A stretch of 64,000 bases of DNA. It comes from Tribonema minus (taxonomy: Eukaryota; Sar; Xanthophyceae; Tribonematales; Tribonemataceae). Positions within the stretch are counted from its first letter, which is position 1, and every line of letters begins with the position of its first letter. The notes beneath the pieces were generated by a model that saw only the letters and a program-made list of their open reading frames with translations, had not been told where the DNA came from and searched no databases. Below, one piece after another: positions 32,681 to 45,059 of this stretch. Both the position numbers and the translations under genes were made by a program. The stretch is from the NCBI GenBank assembly GCA_017506865.1, contig JAFCMP010000002.1, positions 744,001-808,000 of the forward strand, read 5' to 3'.

Positions 32681-35600
32681 GCTCTTGAGGCGTGAGTTGG
32701 TTGCAGCAACATGCAGTGAAGCCCTCGGATCTCGAGAGGCCGTCTTTGGGATGCGCACATGCAGCAGGACTCGCTGGCCTTATGGATAAATAATGAATCT
32801 ATAAATAAAAACCAGCAGTGCCGCCTGCGGGCACGGTGAACAGCGTCTTCGCGCTGCAGGCTCCCTGCAATCGTGTATAGAATGTCAGGGACTGTACCCG
32901 ATGCAGCACCAACAGTAGGTGCTCTCAAAAGTCAGCCACTGATTATTTCAACACCTCACACACAAGCTCCAGCAATCAGAATTCACGCTCAAGTGCCAGC
33001 TCATGGCTCTTTGTGATGTTATTTATGACGCTGTGGGACATGAGACCATGGTGACGTATAACATTGCACCTGCTTGGTTTTTCATGCACTCATGTTGTGA
33101 GCGCTGTCGTGAGATCCGTGAATGCGGCAGTTTGCTGCGCACTGCACACGCATGCAGCCGGAAGTCTGACAGAAAATCGAGCCTGCAGCATGCGTGTGCC
33201 TACCAAGACCCACAGTCAATGTAAACAAACAAAAAACAAGACCCACAGTCAAAAAAAAAAAGTTCTGGCAGCATCAAAAGCGCCAATCAGGCGGTCTTTC
33301 CGGTGGCATTCGTACCACGAATGGTGTTGAGTAGTGCGGCCAATCACTGTCCACGTTGAAGCTGCATTATCTGCGCTGGCAATTGACCCTGTGAATGTGT
33401 AAACGCTGCCTCTTTGTGCTGATTCAACAGGAGCAAATGACAGTTTTGCTGCCAAGTGTAGGGGTAGGGTCAGGGCCAGGGCCAGTGCCACGGCCAATAC
33501 CACGGTGCGGGTTAGGGCAAGTGTTAGCATTGAACTGTTGTGGGGCACCTCACCTGGTACCCGATGTCCTGTAGCCCCCCGCTGGCACAAGGCAGAAGAA
33601 ACCAAAATGGAGCACAGAAATGGTATGGTGAGACTCAATGAAACACATTTGCGAAACGCGGTTCCTGGGCTGTGTCGCAGCACCAGCGTCCAAGCTCTCA
33701 GGCTGAAGATGCAGTGTCGATTAGTAATTGAATTATACTGCATACATGGGATGCAAACCCTAGGAAACCCCAGGAATACACCGGACACCCGCCTTCCCTT
33801 GGGGCTTCTGTACATGTGTATATACAATCCATGAGTACCGTGTTGCATGTCGATCTGTGGGGGAAAAAATGCAGTAGAAGGGCATCTGCCTGTGGCACAA
33901 ACATGGCTGGAATGCATGCCGCAAGCAGCCACTTGCACATCAGTCTATAGCAGGTTCAACGCTGGCTGCCTTCTACATTATGATGCTTGCAGCCCTCGGG
34001 TGCATGTCGTGCTCTACCGTCCTGCGTATGATGATGGTAGGTGAGCACTGCTGTAGCACTGAACGCTGCGCGTGAATGCGTGAATGGGCATGTATGACTT
34101 CATGGACGTGGTTTCACGGAACGTGTGGCTCGTTGCCTCTGAGGTGCTCCAACCACTTTTCATTGAATTTTCGCTTAGGGCGCGAGAAAGCCCTAACCCT
34201 AACCCTAACCCTAACCCTAAAAAGCCCAGATGGTGGATGTCCAGCTTGCAATGAGAATCCACATGTGTCTTGTGAACGCCCTGAAAGTGTCTCAATGCGC
34301 ATTGCCCATCACGTCTAAATGACATCGCCAAGTGCTACTCCAAGCACCGGTGGAAGAGGGTCGTGTGCGCGCCATGGCCTACCCCTGATCCTAACAAAAT
34401 GGTATGGTGTGCGCTCGCGCCCCCGCAAAAAGTACAAGAATAAACGCAGGTGCGTGCTCACACAGTTCATAGTCATGACGATGTGAATGATACGTCGAAG
34501 AACACGTCCTCACACGGGAGCAAATGCTGCTGAATCCGGTCAGCAAACTTCACGTGTACTCTGATGGTGCATGTCTATACTGACGTGCTGAAGTTAAGTT
34601 TGGTCTTCAAGAAGCCAAATCATGCTTTTGTATCATGGTCCCCAACGTAGGCATCGGGGACTCACATTGTGAGGATGCTCAGTGAGTGTCATCAGGTTGT
34701 GACTGATTAGAGATCACACATGTAGGAACAAAGCTGCAAAATCAGATTATCAAGGCTCATGTGCGCGCCTCGCACTTTGATTATGTCTGTTGAAGTTGCT
34801 AGAGCCAAGTCAGGTTCCACAAGTTGCAGACAGCACTTACACCCTCGTATCAAGCTCGCAAATGCTGGCATAGGCGACTCACATGGTCAATGAGTTGATG
34901 TCGCCGCTGTTGAGGTACCCTGTTGAAGTTGCTGCAACTAAGTAAGGTTCCACAAGTTGCAGACAGCACTTACACCCTCGTATCAAGCTCGCAAACGCTG
35001 GTGTGGGCGACTCACATTGTGATGATGCTCAATGAGTTGACGTCGCCGCTGTTGAGGTACCCTGTTGACAATGCCCAGACCCCGGGAGAAATAGCGCAGT
35101 GGTCAGCAAGCACAGTTCACGTGGCTTCTGTGGCCATCGCAGGCGGAGTTTAAGCGGGTATGTGTTGTAAGGTATGAGCATGTACTCGTAGAGGTACACT
35201 GATAGCGGAGAGTGTCTGTGTATGCTCCCAGCAGGGAAAGTGCACACAAGCTCAATAGGAGCCTACATGTATTGTATACTCAGTAGTACTACGTGGTGCA
35301 GAATAGGGCGTCCGCCCCTCAAGCAGATGTAAATAAAGAACTGCAGTGCATATGTTCACGGACGCTGCAGCGCCGCGCATCGGTCTAATTATGCATGCCG
35401 GCTTGATCTGCGGGCTTTGCTTGCAGAGCTTCGCCCCTGAAGTTGAAGTCAATACAGTATATTGCATCTTGAAATATTGTCATCTGGTACAACCATACAT
35501 GCCGTCACTCCTGCAAGCATGTCATGACATGCTGGTTCATAGTTTGTGTGTGCATGCCGTGTGTATTGTTTTCCTGCATGACGCAACACCTCTGATTAGG

Positions 35601-38600
35601 CATGCAGCTTCTGCTTCTATTTTCTGTAACACATTTGAAGGGCATATACTTCAATGTTGACTTCAAGTTTTGGGCACGGGCACGTCACACTCGTGACATG
35701 GTCACCCCTGCAATAGCGGCTTCAGCTCAGCATGCGTGTATGGCACCAGGTAGCTGAATGTACTTCGAGTTCAGGTACACCATGCAGGTAGTCAGTGCTC
35801 ACCTGTCATGAGCTCCGAGCACAGCTGAGTCTGCAAGCGTACAGTCGGAGCGGGGAGGATGGCACAAGAGTCAGTGCAATACATCCGCAGCATGGCATAG
35901 TCTACTCGAGTTTTAATGAAAAACTTCAAGTCCTCACCCATGTGCATGCTGAGCCTGGCGTCAAAGTTTTGAAGCATGCCTGACACAGTGCACGTACTTT
36001 CTTTATTTCTGTTTGAAGGGCAGAAAGGCTGTGAAACATGCAAGAAATTAGGTATGCAGCTCTCATGCTCGCGCAATGCGTGGGCTTACAGCATATCTGT
36101 ACTGCCTATTTAGCTCAGCTGAAAGCAAGCATTACCTGTTGACATTATACTGATCATGGTTGAAAGTGCACTGGCAGGCATCGGACACGCTTAGCATGCT
36201 ATCGGCGCTTCTCTCGCCTAGTTGGCTCAGCTGCAAGCAACCTTACCTGTATGACATCGTACTAATTTATGGTTAAAAAAGTGCGCCGGCAGGCATCGGA
36301 CACGCTATGCATGCGGCCGGCACTCCACTCATCTCAGACGCGGAGCATGCAGTGATCTGCTGGCGTATCGGCACCAGAAGGCGAGAGGAGCTGACTTGCC
36401 ATGTTGGCAGAGTCTCAAAAACTGGCCTGATCATGGGCCTTCTCGACCACCGAGGCTTTCAAGCACAGCACTCAAATCCATTGGGCGCGCCGCCTAAATC
36501 TATACTGATCTCTAACCTCATGAGCTGCAGCCCTAACTTCATCAGACACTTCAACAACTCATAGCCCTTGCTTTGCTCGTCCCAGCGGGCGCATGCCGCC
36601 CTAAACCCTGATGCTACCGTAACCTCAACCGCGGCTTCAAGAAAAACTTCAACAGTTCACAGCCCCCTTACCTCATCCCAGTGGAAGCAGGCTGTCCCCG
36701 GGCCGCCGTCCGTCTCTGTCCAATAGTGCAGCACTCAGCAGTTGGCAAGCAGTCAGGGCACGGCCACGGAGCCACTTGAGAAGCCGACAAATGAGGATCT
36801 AACCCTAATCCTGAATTAGCACAAATCAGGGTCTAACCCTAGCCCTAAACAAGTCCGACAGCACAGCGCTCAGCAGTTGGCAAGCAGTCAGAGCACGGCC
36901 ACGGAGCCACTTTGAGAAGCCAACAAATGACATCCTGGCCCTAGTCTAACCTTATGTTTGCACTTGTGACCTCAAATGCCACATTTTGCAGCAGAGACAA
37001 CGGGCGAGCTACACCGAGCCTTCAACTTCAACTTGAAGAGGGTCTGGAGACAACAGCACAGCGAGCAGCAGATTGGCAAGCAGCAAGGGCACGGCCGCCG
37101 GACTCTCTTGAGAAGCCGAAGAATGAGGGTCTAGCCCTAACCCTCGATTAGCACTGGTTACCTTGAGAGTTTGAGTGTGTGTGTGTGTGTGTGTGTGTGT
37201 TTGCAGCGTAGACTTTGGTGATTTAGACCAAGCCTTCAGGTTGGTGTGGTCATGAGAAGGCGACCTCTAAAAAAAAGTGCTGAGCATCGTCAGGCAGAGT
37301 GTACCTCACCAGCCGATGATTGGGGGGACCACGCGGCATGTATATACCGCACGCCCATCCTTTCTTGTCCCGTGCTGTAAACCGAATGTACTTTTTATTA
37401 ATTCTCGCTCAGGGCGTATGTACTTATGGACTTGTGTTTTGCATAACCGAATGCACAAGTTGGTAGGCAGGAAACATGCAACAAATTCTCCAAGGACTGT
37501 TTTCTCTGGGCTGGTTGCATTGCCGCATGCCACAAAGATTGTACTGACGTGTATCCAAAAGCATTGCTTACTTTGAGGGGCGGTACTCAAGTACCGCTCC
37601 CAGGCAAGTGGTCTGAGACCAGGGACACGTATAGGACGCGAGGCAGCTACATGCATACACAAATACATATGTACACCTGCATTTGCTGATGCTGAGTGCT
37701 GCCACAAGAACTGCCGGGGCCCAACTCACCTGGCGCGCATGGATTGTATGTAGAAGTATAGTAAATCGTATAGCGTCAAAAGAAGCTCCAGGGCTTTCCT
37801 GGACGATCGTAAACAGCCGCTTCAAGGACAGTTTGTGTGCTGAGCATTGAGCTGCGCATGTGTCCCATCGGCACGGGAGCGTGGCAGAGTGCTTCATGCT
37901 TCTGCAGTCGCTTGTACTGGCACGTCATCTTTGGATGCCCCTGAAGTGTGTGCTTTGAAGTATTCAAACACCTCGGAGCATACAGCAAACACTCAGCAGA
38001 TCTGCTGGCAAAGCCCAAGTACCTCAACGACACAGGCGCATAGGAACTTGAAGTTAAGCCAAAGCGTCGCAAACTTGAGACTTGCATGCGCATCATTTCC
38101 GCAGGGGGAAGCGCTCACCCATATCAAGGCGGTCTAACCCCTAGCTCGCTGTCATGATCTGAGCGTAGCACATGCCTGGTCATTTCTGCACCCTGACACT
38201 ACAGGCTCATAGATCTTACTAAACGAGAAGTTGCATGTTTTTCTTCTTGGAAAGAAAATACAGTAGAATAGAAAGGGCTCACCTAACTCAAGGGTGTCTA
38301 CGCCCAGCAGCGCCGCCATCTTCTGGGGCGTAGCACTTGCCTAGCCAATTTGGCACCGGAATAACTCTTGTTAAGCGAGAAAATTTCCATACCACAGTAC
38401 AAGTAGAATACAAAGTACAAAGTGCCCACCTATTACGAGGTTGTCTAGGCCCAGCAGTGCTGCCATCTTCTGTGCGTAGAACTTGCCGGACCGTTTCTGC
38501 ACCCTAATAGCTCTCATTAGGCAACAATTTTCATAACAAGAAAAAAAACAGTGCAACTGGAAGCGCTCACCTATCTCGAGGGTGTCTACGCCCAGCAACG

Positions 38601-41600
38601 CCGCCATCTTCTGTGCGTAGCACTTGCCGGTGCTGCCATCGGCGTAGAATGCGCGCACAGCGTTCTCGTCGCAAATGGTGCCGCAGCGTGCCTTACCCAG
38701 GCCATATTGCCACAGCCCGAGGCCTGCAAGGGTACGCATGTATTGTACACATGTAAGTAGTCGCGCATGCCAAACCGCTCAACGCGTTCATTGATGCCGC
38801 AGATGCATAGTGACTTTTCCACAGTTCGCCACAGCCCGAGGCCTGCAAGGGTAGGTATGTATTTTGCACATGCAAGTAGTTGCGTGTGCCAGACCTCTCA
38901 ACGCGTTCATCGACGCCGCAGACGCTAAAGCAGATTCGCCTGCATCGTGCCTGAGGGTAGGTATATGTATAGTGACTTTTCCACAGTTTGCCCGGAGCAG
39001 GTGGGCGCATCCCCAGATTTGTGACTTCATCAGCTCCAATGGTGAACAGAAGACCTCCATATTCGCCAAGAGGATGGATTTTATCCCCTCACTAACAAGT
39101 TTGACGCAGGTGCTGTCCATAAAAGCGGGTACATCATCTTGCATCAAATCTCAGAATGCTCAGCACTAGAACCTCAACTCTGAAATCAGGCGACTCATGC
39201 AAGACGGACCCCCATCTTGTGCATGATCACCTCGACGAAATTGCCATATCAATCAGGCCGATGACATCGCCTTCACAACTTCAACGAAAAACTTCATGAA
39301 GCGACTCACCCAGGACGTGCCCCATCTCGTGCATGATCACCTCCACGAAGTTGCCATCGTCAATCAGGCCGCTGACATCGCCTTCACAACTTCAACGAAA
39401 AACTTCATGAAGCGACTCACCCAGGACGTGCCCCATCTCGTGCATGATCACCTCCACGAAGTTGCCATCGTCAATCAGGCCGCTGACATCGCCTTCACAA
39501 CTTCAACGAAAAACTTCATGCTGTGACTCACCCCAGGACGTGCCCCATCTCGTGCATGATCGACAAAGTTGCCATCGTCAATGAGGCCGCTGACATCACT
39601 TTACAACGTCAGCAACAAACTTCATGCTGTGACTCACCCAGGACGTGCCCCATCTCGTGCATGATCGACGAAGTTGCCATCGTCAATGACATCACTTTAC
39701 AACTTCAGCAACAAACTTCATGCTGTGACTCACCCAGGACGTGCCCCATCTCGTGCATGATCACCTCCACGAAGTTTCCGACGTCAATGAGGCCACTGAC
39801 GTCGTCTATATCAAAGTGCATAACGCCGGATATCGGCAGGTCGCTGTCGTCGCGCAAGCGGATGGGGCCTGCATACCCCAGTACGTTGTTTGGTCCATCT
39901 GCTTGCAGCGCGTGCAAAGGGGGTTTGGGGGGGAGGGGGGAGGGGGTATCGGTATGTATGACGTGTGTATGTCCGTGCACATGGAGGCACAAGTGTTCAG
40001 TAAGATCATGTCAGTGTGGCAGTTTGAGGGGAGGTGGAGAGGGGGGTTGGCAGAGCACATGTGAACTACACGCAAATAATTTCAGATGTGTCGGTGTGGA
40101 CATGAGTGTGTGTGCGGCTGCGAAGCCGTCAGGTTTGCCTACATGCGGCAGCCTCTGTGTAGAGGGCTGGTGTGGCTGGTCGGGTGGGTAGGTAGGGGTA
40201 TGCACTTCACTTTTGTGTCCATGGTGAGGGGGGGGAAGGTCACAAGACCTGTAGTCTTTGAGATTACTTGTTGTTGTTAGCTGAGTGGCGGAGACCCTGT
40301 GAAGCGTCATGCCGTTTTTGACACCGTGCTGTGGCACATGCTCCCATAAAGCTTGTGCACGCCATCCCTCTCAGCTGCTGCGAGCATACATGAATGCCTA
40401 CTACTACCAGACTTACAGCTGCATTACGCATCCAAATATCTCTGAAGGCAGCATTTCTGGTTGCTTGAAGGACTTCTAAAGTACACATTGTTGCTGCTAG
40501 GTGTCAGTGGCCAGTGATGTACCACATGCTGGTTCTGCAGCTCTGATTGCTCGTGAAGCTCATCATGAGTGATTGAAGCTCGCTGAATTTCAGTTAAAGC
40601 GAAGTTCATACTACAATTTGAAAGTATATATATATACTTCTAGAAGTATATACACAACTTCGTAAGCGCCGCCTGCAATACAGTCTGCCTGGCAAGCACA
40701 CTTGCCTATATGAGCCACTTGTGCTGCGATCACGATGTCGTCAACGGCGCCCTGCATCAGAGCAGAGCACAAGTCACGAGTCATGAAGTCATCAGCAATG
40801 AGTCAATGAGTCAAGAAACCAGGATATAAAATAAGCGCCCCAGGCACACATCCTATGAGCTCTTGCAAATGAAATAAGAAGGTCAAGTGGAAGGTGGAGA
40901 TGCCTTGCCAGTCTGCACAACGTGCCCGCAGCAGGCATCGAGGGCCTGCAATCAAGCCCTCATTCTGAGCACTGCTTCCCCCTCGCCTGAGCACTGCTGA
41001 CATCCCTCCTTCATGAGCACTGCCTCGCCTCAATGCCTGAGCGCTGTTGGCAAGTCTCATTTCCTGAGTGCTGCCTTGCCTGATCGCCTGAGCGCTGCTG
41101 ACGACCCTCCTCCTGAGCGCTGCCATCACCATCACCTGAGCGCTGCCATTGCACTCACCACCTGAGCGCTGCCATCGCACTCACCATCTGAGCGCTGCCG
41201 TTGCACTCACCATTGGAGCGCTGTCACCTGAGCACTGCCTCACCTGATTGCCTGACACCCTGTCGATGATCCTCATCATCGGAGCGCTGCCACCACACCT
41301 GAGCGCTGCCATTGCACTCCCCATTGGAGCGCTGCCATCGCACTCACATCAGAGCGCTGCCATCGCACTCAACCCTGAGTGCTCAGCTGCTACCGCACTC
41401 TCACCATCCGAGCGCTGCCATCGCACTCACCATCTAAGCGCTGCCATTTCACTCACTCACGGCGTGAAAGCCTCTCCTGAGCGCTGCCATCACCGTCATC
41501 TGAGCGCTGCCACCGCACTCTCACCATCGGAGCGCTGCCATTGCACTCACCGTGTACGGCGCAAAAGCCTCCCCGCGGAACCAGTCCGTGCCATCCGACG

Positions 41601-44080
41601 GCACGTCAGGAACGCCGGCGGTGATGACGGACTGCCACCTGAGCCGTGGCACACATGCAGAAGCAGCGCTCAGTAATGAAGCAGGAAGAAAGAAGCGCTG
41701 TGTGCGCTTACGGCTTCAGGCGCCGCTTGAGTGTGTGTACTGCCACGCCGCTTTGCGTGCCCATGATGGCTGCGCGTGACGGTCAGCAGTGCTCAGTCGC
41801 TGGTGCATTGCAGGCTGCAAAACAAAATACAGTACTCTACTAAAGACTTTGTTCAGAGTGCACGGGTACTGATTCAGCAACGACAGAGCTGCCACCTGAG
41901 CAGCGCCACATGCGCTGAGACAGCGCTCAGCAACAGAGTGGCACAGCGCAGCCTCAGAATGAACCATGCGCTTTTCGAAACCCTTGACCGTGCGAGAGCT
42001 TGTATACGTTGGTGTTTATCCTGATTCATTTATACTTCGAAAAGATGCTTTGCATGCATCAACACAACACACGCCAGATGTCTATGAATATGTGCTTCAA
42101 ATGCGAAGAAGTAACTTGATTTCTTGGGAGAGAAGGCGGAGTGACTTTAAAAAGTGTTGGTGTGCTAATTCAATATAGAAGTAGTGTTCTATTTTCAGCA
42201 ATGCGCAGGTCGAAGCGCTGATGACAGCTTTGCGCTGCCGCGAGTGCGAGCGCACAGGGCAGATCATGCTGCAACAAGGCGAGCGACGTGCGCTGATACC
42301 CTGCAGCATTGCTCAGTATTATCTCACAGAGCCCGGCAAAATCCATATTTCACTGGAAGAGCTTTTCGCTAACTCAAGTATGCGGTGCGTGCTGTGTTGC
42401 AAAGAAACAGCGACGAGCGGACCTTCGCAGCGCATTTGCGGATATTGCACCACCCCACAGCAGCGCTCAACCTCACCTCCGCCGATCAAATACACACTTC
42501 AGTGGACGAGCGTGGTTCCCTCTCAAGCACTCCACTTTTACCGCGTCGCGCTTCACACCGCATCTGCGGGTACCTATTGCACACTCGACCGCAGCGCTCA
42601 GCAGTCTCACCGAGCCGCGGCCTGGCGGAACATGCTCTTAATGGCGCCGGACGTGCCGGGGGCAAATACGAGCTGGATGTTGAAGCCCGACTTTTCGCTG
42701 AGCGCTGCTGCCGTTGGCTGCCGCGTGGGCCGCCGCGTCGGCTTCTGGGTGACCACCGTGGCGGTGGGTCTGTTGAGCGATGACACAAGCGCGTGACAGA
42801 GACGCTGTTATCACGGATGCTTTGTAAGCATGGTGGGCCTGATGAGCGTTGCGACATGGAGGCGCTGTTAATAAGCCTGTTGTCACCGTGACGGATGCTT
42901 TGTAACTATGGTGGGCCTGATGACCAATGACACAGCGCAGCGGAAACGCAGTCGTCACGGACGCTTTCCAAGTATGGTGGACCTGATGAGCGATGACACA
43001 GCGCGTCAGCTTGTAGGTGGTCACCGCGGCGGTGGGACTGTCGGGCATTGCAACAGCGCGACAGAGACGCAAAGTCGTCACGAATGCTTTGTAAGCATGT
43101 TGGCCTGGTTGAGCGTTGCAACAACAGCGTGACGGACACGCACAGTCGTCACAGGCGTTTTTCAAGCATGACGTGGCATCGTTGAATCAATTCAGTCTGA
43201 GCGCAGGAGCTGTTGTGTGCCATAGACGCTGTGTAAGCATCACGTGTTGGTCGTTGAATCAAATCGGTTTGTGCGGAAGGGCTGTTGACAGTGTGGTGTG
43301 CGTGGCGGGCCAGTTGAGCGCTGCCACAGCACATGAACGAAGACGCTGTCATTCAATTGTTTACATTTGCTCTCCCTGAGTTTGTGCGGAAGACATGGAA
43401 GACACGGCAGCGCAATAACTGTAAGTGCACACACAGTAGCCATCTCAGCGTTTGAATCCAGGCAGAAGCATGCCAATCTGAGGTAGGTGCATGTGCAACT
43501 GCAGATGCCATGCCGGCGGTTGGCAATGGCTGCTGCGGCTACTGGGTAGTTGTGTGCAAATCAGGACATGTGACTCCATGTTCAATACTTGAAGTAATAT
43601 ACAGTACACATGCAGTACAGGACAGTCCACACACACAAGTGGGCTGCCGGGCCATCCCTCACTGCACTACGCATAAACCTTCACTTGCCAATGCGCTGTG
43701 ACGGTGAATCACCCACTCACTTTGCTGTTGGCTTGGTGGTAGTGGGCTTGGCCGTAGGCTTGCTAGTCGTCCGCTCTGCAGCAGCGGGCTGGCGAGTTGT
43801 TGGCCCACGAGTCATCATGGGCTGAGGCATGGGGAATGGCAGCCACAGAGCTATTTGGGTTATAACCGGTTTGTAGAACATAATATTGGCGCTGTGTTGC
43901 AGCACCAGTGTTCAGCTTCTTAGGACGCAGTGCAGACTGCATTGCTGCGTACGTTGTGAGCTGTAGCAGCCCGCTGAACACCCTGCCCCTTTCGGGGGGG
44001 GCTGCTACAGCGTCGATGAGCAAAACATAAGCCAAAACCAGGTGCCGACAGGTGAGGAAGATGGCGGCAACGAAGACCAT
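32305..44080 (-). CDS. Leishmanolysin-like zinc metallopeptidase (family M8), copy A
   Basis: Exons, all phase-compatible: 43821-43721, 42769-42610, 41638-41551, 40751-40706, 39898-39734, 38723-38571, 36715-36672, 35830-35803, 35061-35016, 33581-33554 and 32433-32305 (TAG). A likely first exon starts at 44080 with the signal peptide MVFVAAIFLTCRHLVLAYV; its donor is not settled. Next come a Pro/Thr linker (KPTAKPTTTKPTAKPTATVV), FNIQLVFAP, WQSVITAGVPDV, DDIVIAAQVAHIDGPNNVLG and the zinc helix HEMGHVLGLGLWQYG. Then GGPGTACFHWDE supplies the distant third His, ELMTG the Met-turn, and YLNSGDVNSLSIIT and LQDIGYQVDY the C-terminal part. Known members are secreted or surface-bound zinc endopeptidases. 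Two exons are only 28 bases. The intron after 40706 begins GC rather than GT. A tandem paralog lies at 53.9-64 kb. Confidence 0.93.
33662..33722 (+). mobile_element. LINE 3'-end scrap
   Basis: The phrase CTGGGCTGTGTCGCAGCACC followed by AGCGTCCAAGCTC matches, with gaps, the last codons and stop region of the 45.2-48.6 kb LINE (CTGGGCTGTGTTGCGGCGCC). It lies in an M8-A intron. Confidence 0.6.
34165..34225. repeat. Interstitial telomere-like repeat within a dispersed GGGCGCGAAA element
   Basis: Five CCCTAA units (34190-34220) interrupt a dispersed element. Before them is TTTTCGCTTAGGGCGCGAGAAAGC and after them AAAAAGCCCAGATGGTGGATG. The uninterrupted version occurs near 50165-50220. Confidence 0.75.
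34620..35065 (-). repeat. Exon-edge array: donor-side copies of the M8-A exon at 35016-35061
   Basis: The true exon (coding YLNSGDVNSLSIIT, donor at 35015) is followed downstream by copies at about 34870-34930 and 34640-34690. The stretch TTCCACAAGTTGCAGACAGC with its flank is also repeated, with a period near 130 bases. Confidence 0.88.
36105..37135 (-). repeat. Intronic repeats beside the M8-A exon coding GGPGTACFHWDE
   Basis: Donor side: a segment of about 90 bases occurs twice (36117-36205 and 36228-36318), and a weaker edge copy with CTCGTCCCAGCGGG lies near 36570-36600. Acceptor side: a segment of about 75 bases with CAGCAGTTGGCAAGCAG occurs near 36729-36803, 36858-36935 and 37055-37130, each followed by CTAACCCTAA-type repeats. 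A GT dinucleotide run lies at 37175-37201. Confidence 0.82.
38095..39005 (-). repeat. Edge copies on both sides of the M8-A exon at 38571-38723
   Basis: Donor-side copies (coding GKCYAQKMAALLGVDTLE) lie at about 38425-38505, 38277-38365 and, weaker, 38105-38190. Acceptor-side copies (CCACAGCCCGAGGCCTGCAAG, here split as two short words) lie at about 38820-38855 and 38970-39000. Confidence 0.92.
39200..39800 (-). repeat. Exon-edge array: six copies of the HEMGH-coding exon edge with donor
   Basis: The true edge (39734 upward) is followed by five copies near 39635-39690, 39530-39600, 39415-39505, 39300-39385 and 39205-39270. Each has CACCCAGGACGTGCCCC or a slight variant and CATCTCGTGCATGATC (plus strand), so nearly every copy still codes the HEMGH helix and retains its GTGAGTC donor. 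Two copies are almost identical, indicating recent turnover. Confidence 0.95.
39734..39898 (-). CDS. M8 copy A catalytic exon with HEMGH zinc site
   Basis: The exon codes DGPNNVLGYAGP, then VGNFVEVIMHEMGHVL and a split Gly codon before GTGAGTC. The two His are zinc ligands and the Glu is the catalytic base of the metzincin motif. The Gly is completed by the next exon to give HVLGLGLW. Phase and the DGPNN start fix the acceptor at 39899-39901. Confidence 0.93.
40960..41560 (-). repeat. Array of about 15-20 short donor-bearing units next to an M8-A exon
   Basis: The true donor is at 41550 (ACG followed by GTGAGTGCAATGGCAGCGC). Downstream on the minus strand, a 24-35 base unit with GAGCGCTGCCAT and GCACTCACC (plus strand) is repeated over about 500 bases. 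Most units keep a GTGAGT or GTGAGA decoy donor. Copies closer to 40960 are more degenerate. Confidence 0.9.
42765..43350 (-). repeat. Exon-edge array: about eight acceptor-side copies of the M8-A exon at 42610-42769
   Basis: Units of 70-85 bases carry GGTGGGCCTGATGAGCG-type sequence (plus strand), which is the exon start ACCCACC with its upstream CAG read in reverse. A conserved ATGCTTTGTAAGCATGGTGG block occurs in most. They run upstream from the true exon and fade beyond 43300. Confidence 0.88.
43885..43942 (+). mobile_element. LINE 3'-end scrap
   Basis: The phrase GGCGCTGTGTTGCAGCACCA, then GCTTCTTAGGACGCAGTGCA, resembles the final codons and stop of the 45-48 kb LINE. It lies upstream of the Pro/Thr exon of M8-A. 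Confidence 0.6.
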
Positions 44081-44559
44081 TTTCAACCTAACCACCTGGA
44101 AGACGGACAATGTTTGAAGTGCCTTGATATCCGTTGAAGTCGTGCTTTAAAGAGTTTTGCGGCTAACAGTGCAGAGGCGCCCTATGTGAACAAGGGGAGG
44201 GAGCACATGCTTCGAGATCTAGCTGCGGTTCAAGGTCAAGCCGTGCATGGAGTTGCCGCCGCGGTGTTAAACAAAAGTAACTGTGTGTGTGCGTGCATAC
44301 AAAATCCATAAAACAATCACTTGAGCAATGCATGCTCCTCTATCAAGTCATGACATTTGTCAAAGCTTGAAACTCATTGTACCATAGTGCACGAAAGCAA
44401 ATGGCAGCTTGCAAGCACGGCAGCTTGCAAGCACGTGACCTTTTTTTTTTGCGAACACCGTACACCGCATGTTGTACGTCTTCAATTTATCACGGCCTCA
44501 ACGGAGGCCATGTGTCCTATGCATTCGTAATGTTTACTCCTATGCAGCAGCCCTGTCTC

Positions 44560-44635
44560 TGCACTGCACCCTACGAGCTTGGACACCAGAGCTGCAACAC
44601 AGCCCAGCATCCGTGCTCATCAGAATGTAGTGCAT
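44560..44635 (-). mobile_element. LINE 3'-end scrap, reverse orientation
   Basis: Read on minus, GATGCTGGGCTGTGTTGCAG, then CTCGTAGGGTGCAG, matches the same LINE terminus. No other part of the element is seen beside it. Confidence 0.65.
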
Positions 44636-44738
44636 GCAAAACAAGGTTGCGATCACATGCTGCATTTGCACCCGAGTCAAGTGGTCCACCTCAAATCATC
44701 ACTAGCTTCACGCGCAACTTCAAGTGCATCACGCTCAC

Positions 44739-45059
44739 CTTGGCCGTACTGGCAAGGAAGCGTCGATCGGGGGCGGACGAAGGTGCCGCCGCCGCTGCCG
44801 CATCAGATGATTCATCATCAATTGCGTCGCCACACTTGACCATAGGCGCAACTGCCACTTCACTACCATCGAGCTCATGAAATGGCGCAGGTGCGTCGTC
44901 ATCACCGTTGATATATTCAACAGCCAGCACCCCTGCCGACTTGAGTTTCTCGGGCTCATCACAGCGCTCGGCTGCTGCCACTTCGCCCTCACCAACGTTG
45001 TCAAGTGCCGCTGTGGTCACTTCAACATTCCCGAGGTCGTCAATGTCGCCAACAAAGTC
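44739..45059 (-). CDS. Acidic 107-codon exon of unknown gene
   Basis: An open exon in phase 0 at both ends, with acceptor CGCTTGCAG and donor AAG-GTGAGCG. It codes an acidic, Ala-rich segment (DFVGDIDDLGNVEV, AVEYINGDDDAPAPF, DAIDDESSDAAAA, then RRFLASTAK). No domain is recognised. It lies 660 bases upstream of the proposed M8-A signal peptide and could be an earlier M8-A exon, or the last visible part of another gene disturbed by the LINE inserted about 190 bases away. Confidence 0.5.

Noticed and set aside
36105-36260. tRNA-like TAGCTCAGCTG box
   Set aside because: No B box or cloverleaf follows; the word is part of a 90-base direct repeat.
39200-39800. Regularly spaced repeats resembling a CRISPR array
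   Set aside because: The units are copies of an adjacent exon edge, spacers are related to each other, and the locus is eukaryotic.
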